The position numbers and the translations under genes are program-made. A DNA stretch of 64,000 bases, taken from the NCBI GenBank assembly GCA_031763025.1, contig JASSKH010000028.1, forward strand, positions 8,633,359-8,697,358. Direction: 5' to 3'. The stretch is from Macrocystis pyrifera. Lineage: Eukaryota > Sar > Phaeophyceae > Laminariales > Laminariaceae. Positions within the stretch are counted from its first letter, which is position 1. Each line of letters begins with the position of its first letter. The notes beneath the pieces were generated by a model. The model was not told the origin of the DNA. It worked only from the letters and a program-made list of their open reading frames with translations, and did no database searches. Below, piece after piece: positions 1 to 10,532 of the stretch.

Positions 1-350
1 ACAAAAAAAAGGTGTTGTTTGGTGTAGGCATTACGAATCCGACGCAGTCAGTAGTGCCGCGCTGGCACCTTCAAAGGTGTTCTCAGCATGAGCACGCAGT
101 CAGTGAGTGTTAAAAAGGTTGTGGACCTAGGAAAAAAGAAAGGGAAACCCCGTGTGCGTGTAGAGGCACCGAGCTGCACCTCGGCGCGTAAAAATTCGGA
201 ACATCATTAGCAAAGAGCCGGCGAAGGTTTTATAGGCGTGGCCCGGATAAACGCGGTGGAAGGAAGGCAGGGAGACAGGAGAAGAGTAATAAAACCCACA
301 GCGTTATCTATCCCTGGTGTTGTGTTTTGGATTTTTTGCGTGCGGGTGGG

Positions 351-351
<1 letters not shown>
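1..351. other. No gene seen
   Basis: No open frame with recognisable protein features, tRNA or repeat seen here. The stretch leads into a long G tract. Confidence 0.5.

Positions 352-438
<87 letters not shown>
352..438. repeat. Poly(G) tract, 87 nt
   Basis: Uninterrupted run of 87 G. No GAGTAC-type repeat end is recognisable next to it, so it cannot be tied to the poly(C)-tailed repeats found elsewhere in the window. Apparent glycine-rich reading frames across it are artefacts of the run. Confidence 0.95.
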
Positions 439-1749
439 CGGTACGGTAGAGCTTCACTTTACTAAGGATAGCGAACGCTTTCATTTTAAAGAAAGAAAAT
501 TCGCGGTATTTAGCCGTGTGATTCGCTTTGTGATTGGGATTTGCCTAAAGAGAAAGAGAATGTTCCCCGTTTTTAGACGACGTTTTTTTTTTTTCTTTCT
601 TTCTTTTCTTTCTCCAAAAGCTGGTATTTTGCTTTTGCTGCTCAGGGCTGCTTGCTGCAGGCGAGCCAGAAAGATAGGGTTCCCCACGTCACGCCGTCCG
701 TTACGTGGCGGCAAAAAGGGGGCGAAACCTTAAGAGACGTCAATTAGGTCAATTGTGTGTGCGTAGTTAGTTATTTACTCGTCATTGACGATAGCGTCTG
801 TCTTCCGCCGCGCCCCCTCCCCCCATCCCTGATACTCTTCTCTCTGTCTCTTATTAGTCGTTTCTTTCTATTAATAGTTTGCGTTAGTATCCGCTTTTTA
901 AAACTAACTCTTGTCTGTGTGCCGAGTTTCGGAACTTTAATAACTGTTCTTGAGCAGTGCGCGTACAAAGTAAGCAAGCCCCCCTCCCGTTCCGCGTCCC
1001 TACTGCGTCTTGCGGCGGTCTCTTACGTGCGACCAGTAAACCTGCTTCTTTTTTTTTTTTTTTTTTTTTTCCTTTTCTTTTTTTTCTTTTTTCTTTTTTT
1101 TTTTTTTTTTACGAGTTTTTTCCCGCAAAAACAAACTTCTTCGTATTAGGTACGGTAGCGAGCTGTAAATCTTGTAGGTTGCCTCATTTTTTACGTGAAT
1201 TTGTCCTTTTTTGTATTTTTACGTCCAATACATAGAGCCAACCACAGATAGATCGCAGTTGTCGGCACGAACAAGAGTCATTCCTCGGGACAGACCGTGT
1301 GGTTGTTCGCCTTTTGCTTTTGTGAGAGGCGGAGCAGGATCTGCAAAAATGCGTAGTCGTCGTGCAGACGAAGTGTAGGAAGCACGTGCTGAACGATCGC
1401 GCAGATCATTTGTTACGGATCTCACCAGGCAACGTGAGCCAGATCATACAACAACGAAAAAAGTTCGAGAGTATTTCCCTGTGCCTTGAAGGATCTTAAG
1501 TCATGGAAGTGGGAATCGATTATTATTTTTTCCGAGGCTGCGCGAAAGTTTTATCGTTCCAAGCGGCAAAGCGGGGATACGAGAGCCCCCAACGGCAAAG
1601 CAAGCAAAGCACAGGACGATGGGAAGAAGTCAAGTGCAGTCAGTGTTAGCTTATTCTGGCGGGTTCGCTTGTTTTTTTTTTTGCGTTTTTGTTTTTGTTT
1701 TTGTTTTTAGTTATTAATATTAGGAGAGGAGTACATGTGGGGCGTGTTT
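439..1749. other. No gene seen; T-rich runs
   Basis: Contains T-rich runs near 580-610, 1050-1115 and 1670-1710. Short open frames here are of low complexity and show no domain. Nothing else recognised. Confidence 0.45.
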
Positions 1750-1789
1750 GGGGGGGGGGGGGGGGGGGGGTAGGGGGGGGGGGGGGAGG
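1750..1789. repeat. Interrupted poly(G) tract
   Basis: Two G runs of about 21 and 14 nt, separated by TA, then GA-rich sequence. No recognisable repeat body is attached. Confidence 0.85.
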
Positions 1790-2485
1790 GGGTAGTTAGC
1801 CCCTTGTTACCCTGTTGCCCCAGACGGCACAACAAGCAGCAATACGGAGAGCGGTAAAAAATATGTTTGACATACCTGGTGCAAACTATACTCTTGTACT
1901 TTCATGTTCGCTGTGATGAACAAATAATGCATGCACCACCATATATGACTGCACGTTGGTTGGGTTTTTTTTTCTACCGATCGATGCAAAGCACGATGTA
2001 TGCGTCGAGAAGCCGTACACAGCCGGCTCGGGGGCATCATCTCAAAGGCTACCTTGCATTTATTAAAACCAGGGCTGTAAAGAAGAAAAAGTTGAGCTTG
2101 AGCTTTACTTTTACCAATCCGCCGGAGGACAAACAAAAAAAAGAAGAAAAAAAAAAGGGGCTGTTCACGGGTTCAGGCCAAACCTCACGGGTCGGGTCAG
2201 GGTTACCCGATCCGGCCCGTGAGATTTTGTAAATCTCCCACGCCCCGGACAGGCAGATCATGATCTATCTATCTATCTATCTATCTATCTACAGTATATC
2301 ATCTAGTTCCTCGCCTGCCGTTGTCAGAGGTTGTGCTGCAGGATCTGCCCTATAGAGCAGATCATCCAACACAGGAAGCCTGTGTTACACTAAATCATGC
2401 AGACTATACGGCCCGGGTTCCATCCGGCAGCAGGGGCTCAATCCTACACATCGGGAAACAGATATGCCTTGAAAAATCTACCAGG

Positions 2486-2516
<31 letters not shown>

Positions 2517-2711
2517 ATCATGAAGTGGGAATCCGTCGCCTGTCCTTTCGATGTCTCCTCACCCAACCCAATCCGACCCGATCGGACCCGTGACTTAATG
2601 CCTGGCACCTGGTATATATGATTTACTGTCCCAATCCAATGACGAGTTATCGCGTGCACATCGCGTCGAGATGCTGGACACGCGCGATAAAAAAGGAAGG
2701 CAAGCACCCTG
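1790..2711. other. No gene seen; short microsatellites
   Basis: Holds a (TATC)n tract near 2265-2292 and a (TA)n tract near 2485-2512. A TACCAGGTA palindrome is at 2479-2487. No coding signal recognised. Confidence 0.5.
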
Positions 2712-3090
2712 GCGGGGGGGCGGGGGGGGGGGGGGCGGGGGGGGGGTTGTACTCGTGGCAGGCATAGCCATAGTCGCAAGACCATCGACCCTCGCATCAC
2801 CCCTACAATGCCGGGACGGAGCAGGTCGGAGTTTTCCCCCACCAGGCAAACATTCGTTATTTGCACGAAACCCGAAGCGCCGTGAGGTTTTCGGCGAGTC
2901 GCATGAAGAGTGAGAGCTGCATCTTTGTTAACCCCTCTAGTACCGCAGTTCCGATTTGGGGACAAACCAGTCTAATTCCAAGTGATTTGTCCCCAAAACG
3001 GGACTGCGGTACTAAAAGGGTTAAGAGCTGTTTGTGAGACGGACTTTCTTGCATTGGGTGGCAGCGTCGAATTAATTGATTATGGCCGGC
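2712..3090 (-). mobile_element. Poly(C)-tailed SINE-like repeat, diverged, with nested MITE
   Basis: The left edge is an interrupted G run (the C tail read on the minus strand) followed by TGTACTCG, the GAGTAC end of the family. The body matches the family core (CTACAATGCCGGGACGGAGC, and the GCATGAAG..GAGCTGCAT block). Family sequence continues after the interruption at 2928-3024, with TTTCTTGCAT and GGCAGCGTC blocks. It has no coding capacity. Divergence from other copies suggests it is old. Confidence 0.75.
2932..3020. mobile_element. 89-bp MITE with TTAA target duplication (piggyBac-like)
   Basis: The ends are inverted repeats: CCCCTCTAGTACCGCAG at the left and CTGCGGTACTAAAAGGG at the right. 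An inner TTTGGGGACAAA / TTTGTCCCCAAAA pair extends the palindrome. TTAA flanks both sides (2928-2931 and 3021-3024). TTAA duplication with ends starting CCC is the established signature of piggyBac-type elements; the class is inferred because no transposase is present. It interrupts a SINE-like repeat whose sequence resumes on the far side. Confidence 0.85.
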
Positions 3091-4735
3091 GCGGGGGGTC
3101 GGGGGGGGGGGGGGGGGGGAGGGTCGAACGGGCAATATCTGTGACCAAGGCATGTCGAGGAGGTTTTTGCTGAGGGTATAAAAGCTCTCTCCCACACGAA
3201 TTGAGCTTCTAGAGATCAAAATCAACCAAACGTGATCGCAACGAAAAGTACACGAAGAGAAAACACGGCTAATATCTATCTATCTATCTGCTAGTACTAC
3301 CGTCTTCTGCCACGTACGCGGCGCGTACGTGCCTTCTTCTTCTGCCTTCGGCTATATATGTGTGTACGATAAGGCCAAGGCTTGCTTTGATCGCGAGCGT
3401 CAAGTTGGAACGGAATACTATATGATATTATATGTGTGATTTTCGGGTTCTCACATCGTCGATTCAACTGAATATTGTCGGGTGGCTCATCGTCATCAAA
3501 TGTAATACCATCATGCAATTCGTCTTGCGATTTTCAAGCCCGCCCCGGCGCGTGATGAACAGGCACAAACAAACAAACAAAAACAAACAAACAAACAAAC
3601 AAACAAACAAACAAACAAAAAAAAAAAACAAAAAAAAGAAAAAGGAAGAGGGGTTCCATGAACAGTCAGCAGTCTGTACATGCTGGTAACAAAAACAATA
3701 CGCGTACGTACGTAGCATTCATATAGAGCTCAAACATGTGTGCATCGTTATTAAATAGTAATAACATTGGTTTGAGTCGACTTTAGACTTTACGTCGTCG
3801 GCAGCTATATATATATATATATATAATAGCTGTGATGCTATGCTCTCGGTCACCAAACTACTGCTGTAGTATAGTGTAGGAATAAGCCGGTTCCCCGACG
3901 CACGTTTCACGTTGTTGATGTCGTACGTATTATTGTTGGTGGTCTAAACTATACAGCCAACCCCCCCGTGACTGAGCGCTTCATCATCTCACTCTCACCA
4001 CCGGGGTTCAGTTGTTCGCTGCTGCTTCTTTCTGTATTGTTACTAGGAGGGCCGGCTGTGAGCTGGCTGGTACAACAAGTCGCCGATAAGTTAGTTGTCT
4101 GATAATAAGTCGCCGATAAATTACTGCTTGCTGCGGTTGGGTTGTAATAGGTATATATCAGAGTAAGTCGCATCAGGCATTTTGCAAGAGAGTTCTCCGT
4201 CTTTTTACACCCACGTCCGATCCGACGGGCGCGTTTGTTTTTCTTGTGGCTCGAAGTGTGTTTTTTTTTCGGTATAATAACTAGGTGGGGTAGTTTAGGT
4301 ACTAGATAATAGTACTGGTAGTATTTATAGTCTTACATAATACCCAGGTCACTCACAGGTACTAACCGGCCGCTGAGTATTCGATACGCCGACTGAGCGT
4401 CCATTCAGCGCGGGGGGGCATGCCAGGCGAGGACCGCCCCTCCCAGCGCAGTAGGAGGCGCCCCATCCAAATCCGATACTTACATCAAATTATTCAAGGC
4501 AGTGAGACAGAATGCATTAATTATTGATAGTGAGACGAAGTCGGCTAGTTTTGGGTAGTTGGCTTACTTTCTTTCGCCATCCAACAAAACAATAACTGCT
4601 GGCCGTGAAGTCATTGTCCCCCCCCCTTATAAATAATAGTGTTTATTTACACTGAGCGTCACATGCTTTTTCCGCCGTCCGCTGTGGTACATACTGTTAA
4701 TACTGCACAACAACAAGCCACCGCCGCGTGCACTA
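3091..4735. other. No gene seen; simple repeats
   Basis: A G run lies at about 3094-3119, a (CAAA)n tract at about 3563-3619 and a (TA)n tract near 3806-3824. No protein domain or RNA gene recognised. Confidence 0.45.
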
Positions 4736-4840
4736 TTACGGGGGACCGTAGTAAATAGGACCAAATTTTGTTAGTAAAAATAGGTAAATATGTAGATTTT
4801 TATGTATACCATAGGTCCTGTTAACTATGGACCCCCGTAA
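4736..4840. mobile_element. 105-bp MITE with TA target duplication
   Basis: The left end is TTACGGGGGACCGTAGT and the right end ACTATGGACCCCCGTAA, with TA at 4734-4735 and 4841-4842. The core matches the other copies (ATAGGACCAAA, TAAAAATAGGTAAATAT). TA duplication suggests a Tc1/mariner-type transposase acting in trans. No coding capacity. Confidence 0.88.
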
Positions 4841-6103
4841 TAATAATAACAATAATAATAATAATAATGTCACATTTTTTGTATTTCGTACGCGCGACGA
4901 GCGTACGGATTGCATGCATGTGTATGCATGCATGATGATATGTGCATGCACACACACACACGTGTGCACATGCATGTTGTTGCATGTGTGTCATGTTGTA
5001 CCATACAACATACAAAACATGCGCACATACACGTGTGCATACACATATATCATTATACGTACGTATCAGACGCCGTGTATGTACACATACCTGAGCTGTG
5101 TCGTATCACATGATGCGATATTTTTTTTTAACGTACCAGTAGGTATACGCAACAATCTGACGTTCTGTGTCTCTTTCTCTTCTTTTCGTTGACCACCTCT
5201 GGCATAGACTACAGCAGCTGTACGTAGATGTTTGCGCTTTAAGATACTGCTGTTGATGCAAGAGAGAGGTCACTATCTCTTGGCGCGGCGGTACTTAAAG
5301 CTATACCGGTGTATACTATTTCTAGTCTATCATTCCAGCTTTGAAGAAATTAATAAATTATGGAATCAAAACGGCTTGGCACGGCGATACTAGAAGCTTC
5401 ATACCGGTATTTTAATATTCGTTAATTTACCCATTCCGGTTTAACACAGTTTTCATTTTTAGGGTCAACATTGCTCAGCACACGCCTGTCTTGAACCGTG
5501 ACCCCCACTGCTGTGCTGTAATGCCATCTATACGATATTGTACAACTGTTTTTAGTCCACTTTTTTACTGCTGTAATTGTGTATGGCATCTGTTGGAAGA
5601 CTTTTGGCATCATCATGATTCACCAGTATCGCGTTAACTCTGCCATCAGACAATGTGCAGCATATGTACCAGGGAATATATATAAGCTCGACGAGCTTTG
5701 ACGTCGATTACTCATAAAGCAGCAACAGCAAGAAGAGCATGGCTACAATATCAGCATCATTCACTACGTTTCTTCATCCATCTCCTTTTCATCTCCTCTG
5801 CAATGAGTTTGCCCGCCCGTCTGTCTCTTTCCTGGGGCGGCTTGAGACCACGCACGTAATGTACTCGTATCGGCGAAAAAGAAGCATGGTACACATTATT
5901 TACTACTTTATTACTATTACTATTTAGTAGATTTGCCATCTGACGTAGAGCGCTTGCTCCAATCCCACCATCCACTTATGTATAAAAGGGATTCCAGAAG
6001 CTACATATTCCCTACTATCTGTATGATCGGTCACTTTTCTTTGTTGTGCGAGCATGTGCAGCATGAACCGAAAAACGTCAACCATTCATGAACAGATCCA
6101 TTA
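4841..6103. other. No gene seen
   Basis: Includes an (AAT)n tract at about 4840-4868 and a stretch rich in CA/TG and GCATGCATG words at 4910-5070. No recognisable coding or RNA feature. Confidence 0.45.
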
Positions 6104-6239
6104 GGGTCGATCTTAACGAGGAGTGTTTTTCAGTATTTTCCTGAAAATTCGGTATTTTTAAAAAAAAAAAAAACGAAACACTGAAAAAAAAAAAATGAAA
6201 AAGCAAAAACTAAAAAACAGTCCTCGTTAAGATCGACCC
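6104..6239. mobile_element. 136-bp MITE with TTA target duplication (PIF/Harbinger-like)
   Basis: The terminal inverted repeats begin GGGTCGATCTTAACGAGGA and end TCCTCGTTAAGATCGACCC, a perfect 19-bp match. TTA flanks the element at 6101-6103 and 6240-6242. The interior is A/T rich with two A runs. A 3-bp TTA duplication with GGG-starting ends is typical of PIF/Harbinger MITEs; the class is inferred. Only one copy recognised here. Confidence 0.82.
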
Positions 6240-6298
6240 TTAGAAAAAGGCAGAAAAGGCAAACAGGGAAGTCAAATTGTACACAACTCTACAGCGAG

Positions 6299-6545
6299 AA
6301 AACCCACCTCACCGGCGGTTCTTAGCATAGGATGCAGCTCACCCTTCATGCGACTCGCCCGACACCCCACCGCGCTTCGCGCTTGGCGCAAGCAAGCAAA
6401 ATGTCTGCCTATAGCCGGTGAAAACCCAACCGTGCTCCATCCCGGCATTGTAGGGATGCGAAAGGGTCTACGGTCATATTGCACGACTACGGTCATGCAT
6501 GACATGAGTACCCCGCCCGCCCGCCCGCCCGCCCCGCCGCCCGCC
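6299..6545 (+). mobile_element. Poly(C)-tailed SINE-like repeat, 5'-truncated
   Basis: Family blocks occur in order: GCGGTTCTTAGCATAGGATG, GCAGCTCACCCTTCATGCGA, CCCGGCATTGTAGGGATGCG, GGTCATGCATGACATGAGTA. The tail has become a (CCCG)n tract, as if a C run had mutated. No coding capacity. Confidence 0.8.
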
Positions 6546-6673
6546 AGCCCCCAATCCGCTCCTTCTAGCCTCTTGGTTGATCCCGAAGGTGGAATTCGAA
6601 GCGAAGGGGCACACCGTCCTCGAGATTGTGACATCTGGGTAGTCACCGAGACGATCGGCAATAATAGTAGTTA

Positions 6674-6778
6674 TTACGGGGGACCATAGTAAAAAGGACC
6701 TACGGTACACACAAAAAACTGTATATTTCCCTATTTTTACTGACAATATTTGGTCTTATTTACTACGGTTCCCCGCAG
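6674..6778. mobile_element. 105-bp TA-type MITE, inverted, diverged
   Basis: TA lies at 6672-6673 and 6779-6780. The left end is TTACGGGGGACCATAGT; the right end has drifted to ACTACGGTTCCCCGCAG. The core is the reverse complement of the other copies (CTATTTTTACTGACAATATT). A 34-bp piece of the poly(C)-tailed repeat follows at about 6864-6897 (GGGTTGGCGTCG..GACGCTGTAAAAC). Confidence 0.78.
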
Positions 6779-7276
6779 TAGGCGCTTCTTGACCATAATC
6801 CCCTTTTCATCGCCACTATGGTCCCTGCACCTCCCCCGCACCTCCTCTGTATGTACCTCGATGGGTTGGCGTCGAGTGGCGACGACGCTGTAAAACAAGT
6901 AAGTAAGTCACGAGACACTATTAATAGACATGCAATCTACCGACTGTCCCTTCCCGCACAAATGTCACATAGACCAGACATGGACACCATTCAAACAACA
7001 AGCTCAAAAACCAGACCCAACCTGAACAGCAAACACAAACACAACGGACACGAGACCACAGTAGTTATTTTGTTATTTTCCCATACTAAAACACAAACCA
7101 GATTTATTAGACATGAAATTACTCATTTTTTTTATTATTTTTTTTTCTCCCTCAATACCGAAACACAAAAACCATATTTATTTAGACGAGAAACAATTTA
7201 GTAACTTTTTTTTTTGTGTGTTCCTCTATCATAAAACCAACCGTAATTTAGACACGAAAGTACTCAACTATAACTA

Positions 7277-7381
7277 TTACGGGGGACCATAGTAAATAGG
7301 ACCAAATGTTATTAAAAATAGGTAAATCTACAGGCTTTTTTTTTTTTGTATGTATGTCCTATGAACTGTGGACCTTCGTAA
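7277..7381. mobile_element. 105-bp TA-type MITE inside the minisatellite
   Basis: TA occurs at 7275-7276 and 7382-7383. The left end is TTACGGGGGACCATAGT; the right end is diverged (GTGGACCTTCGTAA). The interior has gained a T run. It separates two minisatellite units. Confidence 0.82.
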
Positions 7382-7502
7382 TACTTTTTTTCTATCATAC
7401 CAAACACAAAAACCAGGCTTAGACGTGAAACAATTGAACTAACCAGTTTTTTTCCCCTATGACGGCAAGAATCGGATTCAGACATGAAATTGCTCAACTA
7501 TA

Positions 7503-7600
7503 GCGGGGGAACGCAGTAATCAGGGCCAGATATGCTTGGTAAAATTGCTGGAATATATCGGTTTTTGTGTACATGATGGGCCCTGTGATTATTATAATAC
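7503..7600. mobile_element. Possible highly diverged TA-type MITE
   Basis: The layout resembles the TA-type MITE: GCGGGGGAACGCAGTAATCA at the left, then CAGGGCCAGATAT and GGTTTTTGTGTACATGATGG, with a GGGCCCTGTGATTA right side. The inverted termini are weak, so this is tentative. Confidence 0.4.
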
Positions 7601-7747
7601 TATGCCCCTCCACGATGACCATTTTTTTCCCATGCCAAACCACAAATCAGAAGCAGACATGAAATCGATCACCTAAATAAAATAAGCGTTTTTTTTTTTT
7701 TCATACCAAAACAAACAAACCAGATTTTAGACATGAAACAGCTCAAC

Positions 7748-7750
<3 letters not shown>

Positions 7751-7815
<65 letters not shown>
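7751..7815. repeat. Poly(C) tract, 65 nt
   Basis: Uninterrupted C run within the minisatellite, directly after a CTCAACTAA unit end. No GAGTAC body is attached, so it is not obviously the tail of a mobile element. Confidence 0.95.
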
Positions 7816-7819
<4 letters not shown>

Positions 7820-8154
7820 TCAAAACTTAAACAGACGTAAGACATGAACAAAACAAAAAAACAGATACGTATATAGTTTTCCCCCCATATTGTAACACTG
7901 GTAGTAAAGGCATAAAGCACAGACCAAAAACCTGGTAGCATGGAGGCGCACCACCTCACGTGCACATACAGAGACACAGCACGGTCACCCCGACATGTTC
8001 GACTAACATGAAGGCTGGGTCTCGTGGCAAGATACACGTAAAACTTTACCGATTTCCGTTGGGCGGTTGGAAGTCTGACCTGACGCTGTTACTAAAATCC
8101 CCGACACTAGGTGCAATACCATGCGCCAAATGAAACGGGGGGGGGGGGTGGATG

Positions 8155-8466
8155 ATGCATGACATTAAGTGGAGACCTGTTACTACTCATGAAACAAACA
8201 CCTTGCTGTTGGCCGACCACATGACCGAAGAGAAGGAGCACCAAGTGGTACGTGGATACCGTGACATCATGAAGGATAGAAGTCGGCACAAAATGTCGGC
8301 GTGCACCTACGCGCTGGAGCACCGGAAGGGCACGGCCAACGCTAACGCCGACTTTCTCTCCCGGATTCCCCAACCAGCCATCGACGCCGACCCCACCGGA
8401 CGCAGCCGCCTCACTGGCCTCGACACCGTCGGCATCTACCTCATCCGCCCCCGCGGCTTCGCACCG
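8155..8466 (+). pseudogene. Ty3/gypsy pol fragment: end of RNase H
   Basis: The translation contains YALEHRKGTANANADFLSR, the end of a Ty3/gypsy RNase H domain (established pattern: YxxGxxNxxADxLSR), followed by a linker (GLDTVGIYLIRPRGF). The same linker is in the minus-strand gypsy element at 45.1-45.7 kb, so the two are related. The frame stops matching at about 8466, where a LINE fragment begins, and the gypsy reading resumes at about 9309. No RT domain precedes it: this is a broken remnant, not a functional gene. Confidence 0.75.
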
Positions 8467-8965
8467 AACGACCTCCCTTCGCGAAAACGCCGAAACTGCG
8501 CTTTCGTGCAGGTGACCTGGACCTGCCAGCAAGAACAAAGAGGCATACCAGTAGCCAGGAGGAGGAGGAGGAGGAGGAAGTAGATGCACAGATGTGCCCG
8601 TGTGGCAAAGCAATAGAGAGTAGAACTCACATAGTAGGAGAATGTGAAATATACAGGGAGGAACGGGACGTGTTAGAAGAGGAGATGAGGGAAATAGACG
8701 AATGTGACATGGAGGAGTTTGATACGCTGAATAGCAGCGAGAAAACGATCGCTATCCTAGGAGATAGATGGTGGCCACAGGCGGCCAGACAGGAAGGGGA
8801 TAATAATAGCAAAACGTTTTACGGAATATATGGAAACATCGCAATGAGCGCCCAATTGTTGGATGTGTCTCTATTAGGAGTAGGAACGGTGCTCTGTCTC
8901 GAAAGGGATACGTGGTCAATGGTCAAATGACGAAGGCAAGCAACAAATGAGTACCCCCCCCCCCC
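8467..8965 (+). mobile_element. LINE 3' fragment with Cys/His motif and poly(C) tail
   Basis: This is a 5'-truncated copy of the LINE that is much more complete at 52290-55643. It starts in the region downstream of RT and runs through a Cys/His motif (CPCGKAIESRTHIVGEC, about 8593-8643, a C-x-C-x8-H-x4-C pattern) and the conserved TIAILGDRWWPQ block. It ends AAATGAGTAC followed by a 12-nt C run. The C-terminal reading frame 8592-8930 is open. It interrupts gypsy sequence. The C tail, rather than A tail, is the notable point. Confidence 0.82.
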
Positions 8966-8966
8966 T

Positions 8967-9308
8967 CGATCGTATCACGTAGTGTGTATATGGTGAGGCA
9001 CCCACGAGGCAGTTACATAGTACAACCATTGCTGTCTCTGGAAGTGGCCACACCGGAAAACAAATTAACTCATTGACGCTGCCATCCATATGCAGGATAA
9101 TCCGCCCTTAAAGCGGTTCTTAGTAGGATGCAGCTCACCCTTCGTGCGACTCGCCGGACACCTCACGGTGCTTCGCGCTTGGTGCAAGCAATGTCTGCCT
9201 GGTTGGTGAAAACCCGGCGTGCTCCGTCCCGGCATTGTAGGGATGCGAGGGTCTATGGTCATATGACTACGACCATGCACGATAATGAGCACACACACCC
9301 CCCTCCCG
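8967..9308 (+). mobile_element. Poly(C)-tailed SINE-like repeat, 5'-truncated
   Basis: It starts mid-unit at ATCGTATCACGTAGTGTG, directly after the C tail of the preceding LINE fragment. It passes through GAGGCACCCACGAGGCAGTT, TGCTGTCTCTGGAAGTGGCC, the GCGGTTCTTAGTAGGATGCA block and CCCGGCATTGTAGGGATGCG, and ends in ATGAGCAC then a C-rich tail. Confidence 0.85.
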
Positions 9309-9990
9309 GCCCGGGGTATCGGCTTGGGTGCGCTCGTATCCCCCCCTGCAAGACCCATCCCAACCATCCAGCCGCTTCCCTTCACCGACGACGATTTTCG
9401 CGACTTCCGCCCACTGGGACCACGTATGGAGCACCCCACACCTCCGTCGGGCCTATTGCGACCCACGACTCCACCACCGGACAGCTTGCTGGCACCGAGA
9501 ATGCCGCCCGCGAACACCGGAGCCCCTCCGGGCTCGGCTTCCAGGCCGTCCGTCATCTCTCCGCCGTCCACCGTTGGCGCCACGGAATCAGCCCTTCCGG
9601 GTCTGATATCTTCTCGGGAACTCCTCGGCCCACATCGTTTTGGACGCCGACCACCACCCGTCGTACGCAAACGATCCACACCCACCTACCGTGCGTGCGA
9701 CCACGCCCCCGGCCGGGGCCCAGCCAAGACTTCCTCATACGACGACGCCTCCAGCTACAGCCCCCGCGCCACCTGTACCATCGACTCCACCCGAACCATC
9801 GGCGCCCACTGTGCCAAGACCTACCCTATCAACAACGCCTTCTCCGCCGGCGCCAACGCCACCGTCACTGCCCCTTCCGGAGCCCGTCGTCGAACCCGAT
9901 GACGACCCCTACCTTCTGGCCTGCGTCGAGCACTACACCTTCAAAAGACTGTGTTATGCAAGCCGTCCTTGGACCTTGCACGGTAAAAAT
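9309..9990 (+). pseudogene. Ty3/gypsy pol fragment: proline-rich spacer
   Basis: This continues the gypsy reading interrupted at 8466. GIGLGALVSPP and LPFTDDDFRDFRPLGPRM match GIGLSDGLVPPS and LPFTDQDVRDFRRHGPRK in the minus-strand gypsy element. A long Pro/Ser/Thr-rich stretch follows. A frame change occurs before VVEPDDDPYLLACVEHYTFK (about 9889-9950), the block that precedes integrase in the related element. No integrase follows. Broken and non-functional. Confidence 0.72.
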
Positions 9991-10013
9991 AACCCCCCCC
10001 CCTATTATATACC

Positions 10014-10532
10014 TGGTATATATAGGTTGGGTTGGCGTCGGTTGGCGACGACGCTGTAAAACACGCCTCTCACTGCTTGATAGCTAGACAGCCAGGGTAC
10101 CGTTTTTTTTTTTTTTTTTTTGGCGGGTACCACGGCTGGCGGTCAAGTTAGATCATTTTTGTGCGGGGAGAACCTTGACTCCGCACAAGGGGGATGATCG
10201 TATCACGTAGTGTGTATATGGTGAGGCACCCACGAGGCAGTTACATAGTAAACCCATTGCTGTCTCTGGAGATGGCCACACCAGAAATTAAACCAATTCA
10301 TTGATGCTATCATCCCTATGCAAGAAAATCCGCCTCTAAAGCGGTTCTTAGTAGGATGCAGCTCACCCTTCATGCGGCTCGCCGGACACCTCACGGCGCT
10401 TCGCGCTTGGTGTAGGCCATGTCTGCCTGGTCGGTGAAAACCTGACGTGCTCCGTCCCGGCATTGTAGGGATGCGAGGGTCTATGGTCATACGACTACGG
10501 CCATGCATGATATCAAGTACCCCCCCCCCCCC
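10014..10532 (+). mobile_element. Poly(C)-tailed SINE-like repeat, longest unit
   Basis: One of the most complete units, about 520 bp. It opens with TATATAGGTTGGGTTGGCGT and GGCGACGACGCTGTAAAACA, then an inverted pair GTGCGGGGAGAACC / CTCCGCAC around 10161-10189. Next come CACGTAGTGTGTATATGGTG, the TGCTGTCTCTGG block, the GCGGTTCTTAGTAGGATGCA block and CATGCATGATATCAAGTAC with a 13-nt C run. I see no open reading frame or clear Pol III boxes. Confidence 0.87.

Larger units (their letters stand above)
7079..7850. repeat. Degenerate minisatellite, 60-75 bp unit
   Basis: About eight degenerate units carry the core CAGATTTAGACATGAAA followed by CTCAACTA and a T run. Cores lie near 7106, 7181, 7249, 7418, 7475, 7650, 7725 and 7830. 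Allowing for the inserted MITE, a diverged palindromic insert and a 65-nt C run, spacing is about 60-75 bp. No coding function seen. Confidence 0.7.

Noticed and set aside
317..733. Glycine-rich protein
   Set aside because: It is translation of an 87-nt G run plus T-rich flank; no domain and no support for coding.
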